Below, piece by piece: positions 1 to 11,082 of a stretch of DNA of 64,000 nt. The stretch is taken from contig CAOLHI010001308.1 in the NCBI GenBank assembly GCA_948474755.1, positions 310,001 through 374,000 of the forward strand. The letters run 5' to 3'. Both the position numbers and the translations under genes were made by a program. Under the pieces are notes generated by a model. The model saw nothing but the letters and a program-made list of their open reading frames with translations. It was not told the origin of the DNA and did no database searches. The DNA comes from Ctenosaura bakeri. Taxonomy: Eukaryota > Chordata > Lepidosauria > Squamata > Iguanidae. How positions within the stretch are numbered: position 1 is the first letter of the stretch; every line of letters begins with the position of its first letter.

Positions 1-640
1 TTCTTAATGTTCAGATGTAAACTTGCCTTTGCCCTTCCTGCCTTGACTTTCTTCAGTGATTGTTCTGAGTCTTTACTGTTTTCTGTTAATAGTATAGTAT
101 TATATAGTGTCATCTGTTAGTGGTATAACGTCATCTTCAATTGTTGATGTTCCTCTCAGTCAGAACATGTTATGTTCAGCATACAAGTGAAATGGACAGA
201 GTGATAAAATGAAGGCTTCCCTGACCCCCTTACCAATTACAAGCCATTCTGTTTCTCTGTATTTCCTCCTAACGGTAGCCTCTTTTCCTCTGTACAGGTT
301 ACACATCAGGTCAAACATTACAGCACACCATTTCTTTAAGAGTGATTCATAGTTTCTCATGGTCTACACAATCAAAGGCTTTGCTACAATCTATGAAGCA
401 TAGGCTGGTTTTCTTTTGAAATTATTTGGTGCTCATGATTATCCAACATATGTTTGCAATATGATTCCTAGAGCCTCTCCCTTTCCTGAACCCAGCTTGG
501 ACATCTGGCATGTCTTGCTCTATATACGATAGAAGCCTTTGTTCTAGGAGCATGAGTTTGCTTGTGTGGGAAATTAATGTTAGTTTTCTCTACACATCAT
601 AGGATTTTCATCATTAAAAATAATTCAAAAGGAGTTTACC
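1..640 (-). pseudogene. BovB/RTE-like LINE reverse transcriptase remnant (partial)
   Basis: Read on the minus strand, this stretch translates in several frames into a decayed RTE-clade reverse transcriptase, the enzyme that copies BovB LINE RNA into the genome. From 3' to 5' coordinates one sees AGFRKGRGSRNHIANI, then FIDCSKAFDCVDHEKL (a core reverse transcriptase block), then LYRGKEATVRRKY and IGKGV..FILS..LYAEH, and finally a ruined catalytic block read as LTDDTI where active elements carry YADD. A downstream block ending LHLNIK is also visible. Frameshifts and stops split it, the longest open piece being 66 codons at 160-360. It runs off the left edge of the window. Assignment to BovB/RTE is from memory of the protein motifs; the relics are clearly inactive. 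Confidence 0.78.
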
Positions 641-950
641 ATGCTTCCTTCTGTGTAGTTCTAGCAAGCATTAGTTATCGTGCCATGGCCTTTGTCTCTG
701 AGAGATCTTCTGCCAGTGTTACCCTCCCATACTGCTGCTGCTCAGTAACTGTTTGGCACATTAAGCCTGGCTCCTCAGTAAAAGCTTGTCTGACATAGAA
801 GACCCTACCAGCAGCACTGCAACTATCAGCATAGCCTCTCACAGGAGCATGCAATCGCATCACTAGGGAAAGATAGTGTCATTGATGGGAGCAGTGTGAT
901 ACTATTATCCAAAAACTCTGCCAGTCAGTGTCATACATAGGTTTGGAAGT
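641..950. other. Unclassified stretch, possibly old repeat
   Basis: No gene recognised. The text resembles interspersed repeat DNA but I cannot assign a family. A 78-codon plus-strand frame and a 62-codon minus-strand frame overlap here and look accidental. Confidence 0.3.
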
Positions 951-953
951 ATA

Positions 954-1047
954 TCCCTCCAGATGTTGTTGGACAGGATCTCCCACCATCTCTCACCATT
1001 GTCTATGCTTACTAGGGCTTATGTGAGCTGCAGTCCGACAAGACCAA
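954..1047. mobile_element. hAT-like MITE fragment
   Basis: Begins CCTCCAGATGTTGTTGGAC and ends in a diverged inverted match near GCTGCAGTCC. This is the layout of the short hAT-type MITE seen complete at 42563-42698. Its ends are decayed and no target duplication can be read. Confidence 0.45.
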
Positions 1048-1261
1048 TCTCTATCCCTGATGTAGGCAGCACTGAGTCCAATAGATCAATGGTCTTGGTT
1101 AATAGCTCTCCTTCCTTTTAAAGAACAGCTATCTATGTTGTTGTGTGATTGTGAAAGGGAATGGAAGGACCAGAGGGTAATCAGTCACCCTCTCCCTTAT
1201 ATCCACAAGTCTTTACTGAGCAGCTTAAACAGAGCTGAAATACCTCAGTTTCACAGTCTAT

Positions 1262-1456
1262 CAAGTGTTAGACTGGAGTTTTGGACCATCAACACATCAA
1301 ATTCTGTACAAGAATCTAGGAATCAGGTATCATTGAATAATGTGGGATGTTCCAAGCAGTGTTGCTTTTTGCAATTGTTCTATTGTGATCCTATCTATGG
1401 CAAGTTCATTCAGATGTTTTGGCAGTCCATTTAGAATTGCTCCCAGAACATCTGTC
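1262..1456 (-). pseudogene. LINE ORF C-terminal fragment, perhaps Dong/R4 clade
   Basis: The minus strand reads LGAILNGLPKHLNELAIDR followed by ITIEQLQKATLLGTSHII. This resembles the C-terminal tail of Dong/R4-type site-specific LINE proteins, which often end in a '..LLGTARILR' block. A TTG run (CAA on the coding strand) follows at its 3' end, as expected of a LINE tail. The clade is an inference from motif memory; other non-LTR elements could have such an end. Confidence 0.4.
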
Positions 1457-1477
1457 GTTGTTGTTGTTGTTGTTGTT
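1457..1477. repeat. (TTG)n microsatellite
   Basis: Seven TTG units. They sit at the junction of two LINE-derived fragments and are probably the (CAA)n 3' tail of a minus-strand LINE. Confidence 0.85.
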
Positions 1478-2020
1478 TCATTTCATTATTTCATTGCTAT
1501 CCCACCTTTTCCTCAGTACTAGAACTCAAGACAATATAAACTTTTTAATTAAAAGGCTATTAAAGAATTAAAATCTGTGGTTGTTGTTGTTGTTGTTGCA
1601 CGGGTTCAAGTCACTTCCAACTTATGATAACCCTAAGGCAAACCTATCATAGTGTTTTCTGGGGCTAAGAGTATGTGACACACCCAAGGTCACCCAGTGG
1701 GTTTCCATGGACAAGGGGGTAATCAAACTCCAGTCTCTAGGGTTGTAGTCCAGTGCTCAAACCATTAAAGCATGCTGGCTCTAAATCTATTAAAAAACAG
1801 AGTATAAAAATCAGCTATAACAGCACATCATTAAAATCCAATTATCATCTATTCCTAAAAGCCTGTTGGAATAACAATAATAAAAAATCACTTGCCAATG
1901 GAAGAACAACAAGGATGAATGCATTCCTGGCCTCCCCAGGGAGGGAATTCCAAAGCTTTGGAGCAGCCACAGAGAAGGCCCTCTCCCTTGTTCCTGCCAA
2001 ATGTGCCTGAGAAGGTGGCA
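1478..2020 (-). mobile_element. L2-like LINE 3' end with nested SINE
   Basis: At 1845-2030 the minus strand translates to AHLAGTRERAFSVAAPKL followed by WNSLPGEARNAF. This is the characteristic C-terminus of L2/CR1-group LINE endonuclease-reverse transcriptases. The rest (1478-1845) is the 3' untranslated region, including 'tatcccaccttttcctcagtac', written here only in part. It is interrupted by a tRNA-type SINE at 1579-1782. A similar LINE end lies at 38584-39145 and a more decayed one at 62465-63080. It is 5' truncated, as is usual for LINEs, and its left neighbour is the LTR that begins at 2022. Confidence 0.65.
1579..1782 (-). mobile_element. tRNA-derived squamate SINE nested in LINE
   Basis: Reverse-oriented SINE of about 204 bp. 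The head (AGAGCCAGCATGC on the minus strand) lies near 1782 and the tail ends in a TTG run (CAA on the minus strand) near 1579. An 8-bp target duplication with one mismatch flanks it: AAATCTGT at 1571-1578 and AAATCTAT at 1783-1790. Pol III copies such elements and a partner LINE inserts them; the shared tail suggests a BovB-type partner. The copy is diverged. Confidence 0.8.
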
Positions 2021-2021
2021 G

Positions 2022-2894
2022 TGTTACCACGGTTATGATATGTCTGGTGAGAGCCCTAGATATCTCTTGATATCAAACTAATTTGGCCTTTACTTGACCT
2101 TTCTCTGCCACCCTACTCCATGTGTTTGCAGAGGTCCACTCGACAAGCATGTATTAGGCACGTCCGTTAATTGTTGTAAATTCCAAACCTCATTCACGCA
2201 GGCAACTTAAGCCTCTCCGATGCTTCAGGGAACACCTTCTCGCAAACCGGCCTTGCTCAGCACGAATCTACACAAAGACGCATGGCCTAGTGACGAGCCA
2301 TTCCTTTATGTTGATCCATTTGCATACTGGCCATACTATTGTCATCCAGCACTAAGCTCATCATGTAAAACCTGACCTTTTCCAATGCCTTTGTCCCGCA
2401 ACAAATTTCCTTTGTTCTCACCAAGCATGGCATGGCCTGTAGGTAAAATCCACCCTTTAAAAGGTCCCCCATTCTGAGCCCTCCTCGGACTACTTTGGAC
2501 TTCCATCCCGCCTTGCTGTCGGTTTGTCCAGGGAGTTCCCCTCAGCGAACCGCGCTGAGCTTCTTCCCCGGTAACCTCCATTTTTCTCCAGGACTACGAG
2601 ACCAGGTGTTGTATTACCCATTCCCCCAAAAACTCTCCATTTCTATTTCTCAGTTAGTTAGTGTATGTCATGTCTTTCGTGTTGTTTGTCCACAATAAAA
2701 ATATTATTTGTTACTTTAAAACTTGCCTAGCCGCTCTCTGACCTGACGCTGTATACATAGGGCTAAAAGATCATAGCTAAAGTTACTCTGCCTCTCGTTA
2801 GCTCAAGAGAGTACTCGAGTCTAATTTCCCCATCTTGTGTTGTTGTTTGGTTATTTGGGCGCCCTTCCCGGGACCCCCAACATACAGGGTAACA
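2022..2894 (+). mobile_element. Solo LTR, family 1, copy 1
   Basis: An 873-bp long terminal repeat with no internal retroviral genes beside it. It begins TGTTACCACGG and ends CAGGGTAACA, so the ends are TGTTAC..GTAACA as in retroviral LTRs. Flanking 4-bp repeats GCAG (2018-2021) and GCGG (2895-2898) are a target duplication with one mismatch. Inside are a TATA-like TTTAAAAGG near 2457 and a polyadenylation signal AATAAAAATATT near 2694, in the order expected for U3-R-U5 on the plus strand. Two related copies lie in reverse at 37589 and 56708. The 4-bp duplication fits gammaretrovirus-like (ERV1) or some Gypsy elements; I cannot choose from LTRs alone. Confidence 0.82.
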
Positions 2895-2898
2895 GCGG

Positions 2899-3570
2899 GA
2901 TGGACAGAAAGACTTCCGCTGAAGATTTTAGAGGCTGTGCAAGTTTATATGTGAAGATATAGTCCTCCAAGTAAATACAAGGCATTCCAGAAATTGCTGT
3001 TTGAAAGTATGAGTTTCCCAAATTGTGGTTTATTCATGAAAAACTGCTTCACTCTCCATAGCCACTCCCTGCCCATTGTAAGCTAAATCAGAGCAGTGGA
3101 AAAGAATGACTGACTGGCAGGCATAAGGTGAGGGTAAAGAACTGAGGACATTGGGAAAGGCAGAAGCAAAGATCTGAGAAGGAAAAATTATTTTACTTTG
3201 ATCGCTGAAGACTCTTTGCTTTGAGAACCCTTCAAGGTATGCCTTTTAAAACTCATCAGCATAGCCATGAAGGTTAAATATTTGCTCACTTTAAAAAAAG
3301 GGAGAATAAGGCATGAATTAAGAATCTCACAAAAGCACTGAATATCAGACTGGATATCAATGACAGCTGTGCCTTGGGGCCTCATTCATCCAATATCAAA
3401 AGGGACAAGTTTTTTTTTAAAGACATCCAGACTTTCATACTCTTAGAATGATGAACTCTGGTACCCTTTAAGCCAAACTTTATAAATATTTACTCAGATA
3501 TTACTGTGAAATATGTGTTTTATGTTTAGGCTGCATTACTCAGAAAGAGGGTGCATTACAGCAGTTGTGG
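2899..3570. other. Unique DNA, nothing recognised
   Basis: No gene, repeat family or microsatellite recognised. A 65-codon frame at 3188-3385 has no familiar motif. Confidence 0.4.
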
Positions 3571-3574
3571 GACT

Positions 3575-3668
3575 CAAGAGGCACTCCAGATGTTACTGAA
3601 CTGCAATTCCCAGCTTTTCTTACTAAATTAACTATACTGCCTAGGGCTGCTGGGAGTTACCCTTCCAC
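3575..3668. mobile_element. hAT-like MITE fragment
   Basis: CTCCAGATGTTACTGAACTGC pairs imperfectly with the later GGGCTGCTGGGAGTTAC block, giving the short imperfect palindrome typical of the family complete at 42563-42698. Confidence 0.45.
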
Positions 3669-3801
3669 AATAAATTGAGGGCTGCATTATTTTCACCCAT
3701 TTATTGCAGTCTAGCTCACAAGTACATGTGTTTTGGGTTGTAGAAAAGAAGTTACAGAAAGAATAGGGGGGACACGCTATCTGACAGGTTTCCACGCTAT
3801 T

Positions 3802-3898
3802 TTTCCACACTATACTCTTATAGTGCTATTATTCCACTTTCAATATCCTATGGAATCCTGGGGTTGCAGTTTAGGGAGAGGCCAGAATCATTACCATA
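3802..3898. mobile_element. Palindromic MITE family A, left half
   Basis: Contains TTCCACACTATACTC, TAGTGCTATTATTCCACTTT and CCTATGGAATCCTGGGGTT, the left arm of family A (complete copy at 8452-8653). The right arm is missing, so this copy is truncated. Confidence 0.7.
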
Positions 3899-4325
3899 AT
3901 ATTTAAAATGTCCCTCAAAATGGTCAGAGTGGAATTTTAAATTTGTGACAAATTTTTCACAATTATCCACAATGATTTGATATGCCTCCTTTGTCAGATT
4001 TGCTTCCTGGTGAAGACAGAGAGATATTTATAGTCCTTTTTTATACGTTGTCCTCATCCTGACCCATAAAATATCCACATGCAAGCATGTGATGTACACT
4101 AGACATTATCTGTGTATCTCTGGTGGGACTTGCTGCTGCATAGTATGACCACTACCTTTAGGTTGCTTTCAGTAAACTTTATGCAATCTTATTTATGAAT
4201 GTCCTGGACGGAATTCCCTTCGCATTGAAGGAGCAGTGACATAGCTTGGGAGTACTCTTAGACCCTGTCCCTGAAGAATCAAGTGGACTCTGTGGCTCGG
4301 AGTGCTTGGCTAGCATGCCAACTAT

Positions 4326-4522
4326 GGCCCTTAATACGATTTAACTGTCATGGCTGCGTCCTATGAAATCCTGGGACTGGTAGTTTGGTGAGGCCATAGA
4401 ATTCTCTCATGGAGAATTCTAAATAACCTCCCCTTGACTGCAAGTCCCATGATGCTAAGAGGACTGGACCATGGCAATTAAAGTGGAATCATAATGCTGT
4501 AATTGTGTAGTGTGAAAGGGCC
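4326..4522. mobile_element. Palindromic MITE family B
   Basis: The left arm has GATTTAACTGTCATGGCTGC and the right arm GCCATGGCAATTAAAGTGG-like text followed by GTGTAGTGTGAAAGGGCC. The arms are inverted repeats around a central CTCTCATGGAGAATTC. Family B differs from A in the arm text ('tttaactgccatggc' rather than 'tttcaacatccta'). Part of the left end is deleted. Confidence 0.7.
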
Positions 4523-5289
4523 TCAAGTTTCAGCTGGCCTACCATGCTGTTTACCAGGATACGCCATCCTGTTCTCTCTGCCTTGAGTTTTCTGGATGCC
4601 ATCTTACAGACACTCAGAATTCCATCACCCTTGAACATGCTGAGTCCACATTGGGCAATTTTGGAATCCCCTTCGGATCTTCCCCACCTTAATTTGTTTT
4701 TTAAAAACCTCAGCAAACCTTAGGATTCCCATAAATCTGCTTGTATTTCCCTCTTCCATGCGAATTGTTCCATATTGACCATGAAGGGATCAGCATTAAG
4801 ATAAAGATTCAGCTATTGATATATAGCAGCCTTCCTCCACTGGTTTCTTCCAGACGTTTTGGACTACAGCTTCCAAGAGCCACAGCCAGTATAGCCAGTG
4901 GTTAAAGATGAAGAGCGTTGTAAGCAAGCACATCTGGAAGGCACCAGGGTGGGGAAAGCTCATGTGTAGGGTGAACCAAGAACTTCTTTTATCAGCTGCC
5001 TTTTCCTTTCCACATTCTGTAGCCAGAGAATTGCTTGTAAATGCAGCTGTCAGCTCCTTGTTAAACGAAGATACATAAAACACGTCATTTATTAACATTT
5101 TAAAATCCACTGAGGGTCCAATTAAAGGCTCTACTTTTAGTAACATTTATAGTCACAGTGACCCAAGCATTAAAATACTCCGTAACCAAAACCAGTCCAC
5201 ATGTCTAATAAATACTGTGTTATTTAGGATACTGATATGTCCCTATGGTTCTAAGCCTTGAGCATGTTCTCTCTCTCCTGCCCCCACAT
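4523..5289. other. Mostly unique DNA
   Basis: No gene recognised. Around 4850-4900 there is a weak hAT-like MITE trace (GGACTACAGCTTCCAAGAGC). A 116-codon minus-strand frame at 4796-5146 matches nothing I know. Confidence 0.35.
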
Positions 5290-5310
5290 GCACACACACA
5301 CACACACACA
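5290..5310. repeat. (CA)n microsatellite
   Basis: About ten uninterrupted CA units. Confidence 0.95.
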
Positions 5311-5489
5311 CTGTCCCAGATAGCTCACTAAGTTAGGTCCCAGACTCAGCCATGGAGATTATAGAATCAGCTCTCAAAGATCCATCGCACATCTCTAAAG
5401 CATACAGAAGGAAGCATATGACCGATTGCAAAACTAGAACCATCAGATTTGCATTGTAAGCACTATCACTGAACTTAAGAAGGTTTAGG

Positions 5490-5566
5490 ATATATGTGTG
5501 TGTGTGTGTATATATATATGTATGTATATGTATGTATGTATATATATATATGTATGTATGTGTGTG

Positions 5567-5632
<66 letters not shown>
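5490..5632. repeat. Compound TG/TA/TATG microsatellite
   Basis: About 143 bp of alternating purine-pyrimidine sequence: TG runs, TATG/TATA mixtures, a TG run, then a TA run of about 17 units ending at 5632. The strings of Tyr, Ile, Cys, Val, His and Thr in several open frames here are artefacts of this repeat. Confidence 0.97.
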
Positions 5633-5636
<4 letters not shown>

Positions 5637-5639
5637 TTG

Positions 5640-7440
5640 TATTCATGTAACATATTTTCCAGCAACTTTTCAAGATTATGGCTTTCCTAAGGCATTTTAT
5701 GATATAAAATGTAGACTCCCATATAAAACTTGGAAACGATGAGTTACAAATGAAGAATTACTATATTTTTTTCAATACTTGAAGTTATAATTAAGTCACA
5801 GCATAATAGCAATTTAGGGGCAACTCATAAATCTAAAAAAAAATGTTCCTTCTGCAATGTAACTGGGACAGTAACTTTAGAGGTGTGTGGCCCCACTAAG
5901 TGGCAGAGGACAACTGTTACTTGGCTCATACTGGCTCATATTGTGGCATTCTAACTTTTTTCAAAGTAACAAAAATGTAACCATTTTAGTTACTTTTGAC
6001 AAGTAAGAAAATAAATCATTATTTTTCAAATACCATAGCTATAATGGTATCTAAACATGGATGGAAGGGCTTGAAACTATAATTGCAACCAATTTTCTTT
6101 TCATTCATTTGTTACATTGTCAAAACAACTCCAAACACCTGGTCTATACCAGTCTAACACATTCATAAAACCATAACTTAACTAAATTTAAGAATTACTG
6201 ATAAAAAGCATCATGTAGACAAGAAAACTTCCATTTAAAAGCCTGAAAAAAATCAAGTTTTTTTTAAAAGCCCAGGAACCCAATTAAAAACCCAATTGTC
6301 TATGTCTTTTGAGGAGACACCACTAATACTATTATGTCTAGTTCCTGCCAGCATTACAGAGCTTAACGGCAGACCAGTGAGCAAAAACTTCTAACACTTA
6401 ACACATTTGCAAGTATTGTTCATAACAGTGCAGGTGGCTCTTCAAAGGATATTCAAGGAAAAAGTATGCTTTTAAATGCTAAAACATAGGTTTGCAGCCT
6501 GTATTGCCTTCTCCGTATCCATTAAGGAGTTACCCTCCCTGGATACTGACAAATTTGCTGCACTTTCCTCTTAGACAAGATACTCCTTTTATGCCTAGCA
6601 ACACAAGAAGAATTGTGTTGCTAACTACACAGTGGTATCTGTTAAGAAGATATTCACAGAATGCCAAAACCAAGAATATCATGGTACTGTCCAGAATTGC
6701 TGTTAGTTCCGTCAACTCCAAGGTTGCAACTGGAGCCTTGCAATGAAGTTGCAGTGCTAACCATTCTTACCTAGAAGTTAGTGCCACTAAATGCAGTGGG
6801 CTTATTTCTGACTAAATTTGCATAAGATTGTGCTGTGCATTATGTGTCTAGGTGTGGATGCTTCAGGGTTAACTTTAAGGGCCTATCCATTGGGAATGGA
6901 CATGAGAAGAACAGCACTTCTGATGATGGGAAAGTCCTTTTCATACTTATGTCCCAAAAGGATACTAAATAGTATTCATGCCTTCCAATATTTCACAGGT
7001 GAAAACCAAGACACATGTGGCTGAGGTACATCACAGAGTGATCAAAAGGATGTGGTCAGGAAACAGGAGAATAAGTGTTATTTACAAGGAAGGTCAGAAT
7101 CCAGTTGGGGATCTACATATGTGCAGTCAGGGATCTACATATGTGCAAACACCATGTTACTGCACAGTGAATCCCATTTCAGTCCTCCCAGCCCCCCTTA
7201 CCAGAAAGATACCACTACAATTGATGGGAGGCTCTGTTACCCTGTCACTCAGGAAGCAGTAAATTAACTAAAGTTCTTATCCTTTCCTGTGAGTGATCTC
7301 TGGTGAGAAAGTCAGAAGCAAGACCTCACACCGGAGATCATTCTCATGGAGGTAGGACTGTCAAACAGCTGCTTCCTGATGAACAGGAGAACAGAGGCTG
7401 CACAAAGACTGGGGAACTCTCATAGTCCCCATGTAGCCCC
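5640..7440. other. Unique AT-rich DNA
   Basis: No gene or clear repeat family. A short direct repeat occurs near 7108-7148 (GGGATCTACATATGTGCA twice). Frames of up to 94 codons show no recognisable domain. Confidence 0.35.
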
Positions 7441-7448
7441 TAACTAGG

Positions 7449-7646
7449 AGCCTTTCCACACTACAGTTATAGTGCTATTATTCCACTTTCAACATTCAGT
7501 GGACTTCTGGGGTTTGTAGTTTACTGAGGCCAAAGAGCTCTCTGGCTGAAAATTCTAGATGCTCCTCCCAGAACTGCAAACCCCTGGATTCCATAGGATG
7601 TTGGAAGTGGAATAACAGCACTGTAACAGTGTAATGCAGAAAGGCC
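7449..7646. mobile_element. Palindromic MITE family A
   Basis: Both arms are present, from CCTTTCCACACTACAG to GTGTAATGCAGAAAGGCC, with the TTATTCCACTTTCAACATT and GGATGTTGGAAGTGGAATAA blocks facing each other. Ends are diverged and no clean target duplication is seen. Confidence 0.82.
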
Positions 7647-8451
7647 CAAGGTTATGCATTCATAACAGCCCAACAAAATTGTGACTGAAGGACACACAGA
7701 AATACTAGACTTAAGCAGAGAAACTCTGGAATTTATATACTGAGTTTAGGAAGGGCAAGTCTTCTCATTTCCTCTTCCATTCTGCTTCTATGCTTTGAAT
7801 TCAGTTTGCAGCAAATGATGTAAGTCAAAGATGAAGGGAGAAAGCAGGAGCAAGAGAAAGACACTGAGAGGTTTTAAAAGTGATTGAGAAAGTGGAGCAT
7901 CAGAGGATTAACCTGGACTATCCAATCCAAACCTGGACAGGTAGAAGCTGTGTTATTTCACTTATATCTTGTGATGGAAAGGAGAAGTTAAAATTCATTT
8001 GCGTAAACAAATTCCAAGTTAGCATATGCAACTGACTGCCTCTTTGTTACAGCAAACAAGAAGAGGGTTTGACTGAAGAAGCAAAGAACAGGAAAGACAC
8101 ATTGTTATAGAAGTGTAATTTTAAGATTAGTACAGCAAGCACTAAATACAGGTAACAATTAATCAAATTGCCAGTTTGCAAGGAGAATGAGGTGATAAAC
8201 AGCAGGCAGCACTTGTTTGTGAAAAGCTGATCATCCAGACCAACTTAATTTCTGTTCTTTGAAAGGATAAAAAGCTTAGTGGATAAGGGAAGTGAAGCAG
8301 ATATAATATATCTCAATTTTACTAAGACCCTTAAGACTATTCCTTTTTTTGTTGCTGTTGTTGAGAAATTAGAAATGCAAATAAATGAGATGTACTCTTT
8401 TATAAAATTGATGTTATAAAAGTTAATGCAAATGCCTTGGGTCCAGGCATA

Positions 8452-8653
8452 GGCCATTTCCACACTACACTGTTATACTGCTATTATTCCACTTTCAACA
8501 TCCTATGAAATCCTGGGGTTTGTAGTTTATGGAGGAGCATTTAGAAATCTTAACTGGAGAGCGCTTTGGCCTCAGTAAGCTACAAACCCCAGAATTCAAC
8601 AGGATGTTGAAAGTGGAATAATAGCACTATAACAGTGTAGTGCAGAAATGGCC
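8452..8653. mobile_element. Palindromic MITE family A, full copy
   Basis: A 202-bp near-perfect palindrome with termini GGCCATTTCCACACTACAC and its inverted partner ending GAAATGGCC. A perfect 3-bp target duplication, ATA, lies at 8449-8451 and 8654-8656. The centre holds GAGAGCGCTTTGGCCTCAG. No open frame codes for a transposase, so the element is non-autonomous. Termini starting GGCC with 3-bp duplications suggest PIF/Harbinger-type transposition, an inference. Confidence 0.88.
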
Positions 8654-8819
8654 ATAGTCATCTTTAGAGTAGAGTCATTGACATCAGTGGGACTTGAGTT
8701 AGCCACAATTAAGGGAAATGTGGTTTCTTTTAATGGTTCTACTTTAGATATGTCTGTCAGCAAAGAATCACATGGTACTTTAAAAGAAAACAAATTTTAT
8801 TATACTGGAAGCTTTTGCA

Positions 8820-8996
8820 GGCCATTTCCACACTACACTCCTATAGCGTGATTATTCCACTTTCAACATCCTATGGAACCCTGGGGTTTGCAGTTTAGGG
8901 AGGGGCTGGCCGGCCACTCACTAAACGGCAAACCCCAGTATTCCATAGGATGTTGAAATTAGAATAATCTCACTATAAGTGTGTAATGTGGAAATA
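8820..8996. mobile_element. Palindromic MITE family A, decayed right end
   Basis: The left arm is intact (GGCCATTTCCACACTACACT). The right arm ends GTGTGTAATGTGGAAATA without the terminal GGCC. The centre is GC-rich (GGGGCTGGCCGGCC), which replaces the usual GAGAGCTCTTTGG core. Confidence 0.78.
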
Positions 8997-10880
8997 AGTT
9001 TGTCAGACTTGTGGGTAAAATTTCTTTATGAAGTTGAAGAAGTTCTGCTATTTATGACTTGTTTTCACTGTGGGTTTTGTTTTCTTATGATTTTCTGTTT
9101 AAATGTATTTTAATATTACAACTTATTTTCTAAAGTGCATCTCATTGTAAAAAAAGTTGTGATCCACTTTCATTAAATGAACAAACCATAAAGTGGAATC
9201 GGGGCTATCAAGGTGTTTTTAAAATATTCATATGACAGGAGTAGGCAGGGATTAATCTATCTGCTTTAGTTTCTACAGCCTTCCAGCTCCTTGAAGCACA
9301 GTTTTCTTCTGTTCCCTATAAATCCCATGTCTACTGCAAGAAATGGGAAGCATTAGGACAATTTAAAAAAATAAAAATAAAATTAATACATTTGGAGAAA
9401 TACATGCTTTATGAATTTGTCCTCAAGTATGCATTTTTGTGTACATTTTTTTTAAAAAAAGAACTGGAAAATAGCATAGGAAAACTCAGATGGGGAAAAA
9501 TTGAATAAGAATTGTGCTGGACTATATATACACAATCCTGGTACAGAGCCAAAATCTCTCTGACACTTTCTCGCTCCATCCTCCTCTCTTTCTCTTTTTC
9601 TTTCCTTCTTACATCCCCCTCCCTTAACCCCATTGTTCAATAGAAGACTGAATCCCAAAGATAGATAGATATAATTGTATATGTGTGTCTAAATTCCATG
9701 TATGTGTATACACAAAGGGACATATAGCACACTGTCTTAGACTCTCCCTCTCTTATATTGCATTTATGTAAACAAAGGAATCCTGCTTTCCCCTTATTCA
9801 GCACAGTGTGTCAAACTTTTTAAAAAAATCAAAATTTATTTAAATTTAAAAATTATTTAAAATTCGAATGATGGTAAACTGAAAACAATAAACCCAGCAA
9901 TTAGGTAATTAAGAAAGGCCACCAGAGTTTTGTTAAGAAATCAGCCGTACAGCATGCTAATAAAATGAGCAGCCAATTAATTACCAGATACTTGCCAGAA
10001 GAAATATATCTGAAAACTTTAAAGAGGAAGGGACAGTCATCACCCATTCTGTCACCTGGGGCAACTCTCATAAAGGCCCCGCAGCTGGGCAACCCATCTG
10101 ATTTCCTGAAGTAAAGGTAGAGAAAGCAGGACTGATTTTTTTAAAAAAGGTGGAAGGTGAGATGTGCTATAAGAAGACCATCCCATCAACTTATGCATTT
10201 GATAAATAATTGACAAAACAGAAAAAAAAATTGTTGTGTTAGAATTATTTTTCTCATTTCCTTTGTTCACCTCCATGTGCCCTCCATGTGCTTGTCCTGC
10301 AAGAGGAAAAAAATAGTTTTCTGTGTATACCCAGCAGTGACAACGAATGAATGAATGAAATGGAAGGTCACATGGTTAACCAAGAAAAATTACTGTGTTT
10401 GGGTCAAAAATTACTTAGCTTGAACTGGAGGGTGTATGCCTGTTGCTGGCCTCCTTCCTGTGAATTGTGCACCTATTCAGTAAGAAAATAATGTTTGTTC
10501 CACTTCCAAACTATAGCTTCGAAAGTTACTTTAAAAAAGAATGAATACTATGATTTGTAGAAAAGCGACCCAGCACTGTTCCCGAGTATCATCCTACCAC
10601 TACTCAGTTGTCAGTGTTTTTACCATGTCAATGTATTCATTTTTTTTAATTGTTCAGAGCTCCCATTTTTCTGTGTTACCACACTGTGTGAGATGGTAGT
10701 AGATATTCTGTGGCTACAGTAGTGTTTTGCAAAGTGAGCTCTGTTCTTGGAAAGCTCAAAGTGTGTGCATGTTTGTGTGTGCACATGATGGAATAGCTGT
10801 AGTGGGGAGCAGCTGTGGGCATCCTATCCTAGGATTATCCAAACCCTGACCTAATGCTGTGGAATTGTCAGTACAATTCA
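8997..10880. other. Unique DNA with a candidate conserved block
   Basis: No gene. Around 9890-10110 is a non-repetitive block rich in TAAT cores (AGCAATTAGGTAATTAAG, GCCAATTAATTACC) next to GC-richer text. This is the look of a conserved vertebrate enhancer, though no comparison was possible. Near 10346 there is a short GAAT run. Confidence 0.3.
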
Positions 10881-11082
10881 AGCCATTTCCACCCTACACT
10901 ATTATAGTGCTATTATTCCACTTTCAACATCCTGTGGAATTCTGGGGTTTGTAGTTTACTGAGGGCAAAGAGCTCTTGGGCTGAGAATTCTAAATGCCCC
11001 TTCCTAACATGCAAACACCAGGATTCCATAGGGTGTTGAAGTGGAATAATAGCACTATAACAGTGTAGTGTGGAAATGGTCC
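10881..11082. mobile_element. Palindromic MITE family A
   Basis: Left end GCCATTTCCACCCTACAC, right end GTGTAGTGTGGAAATGGTCC. The two arms are complementary across about 200 bp. The ends have point changes and the target duplication is not clear. Confidence 0.82.

Noticed and set aside
5333..5742. Open frames rich in Tyr, Ile, His and Thr
   Set aside because: They are translations of the TG/TA microsatellite.
8452..8996. Two nearby palindromes, considered as a CRISPR-like or clustered-repeat array
   Set aside because: They are two separate transposon insertions with different centres; no regular spacers exist.
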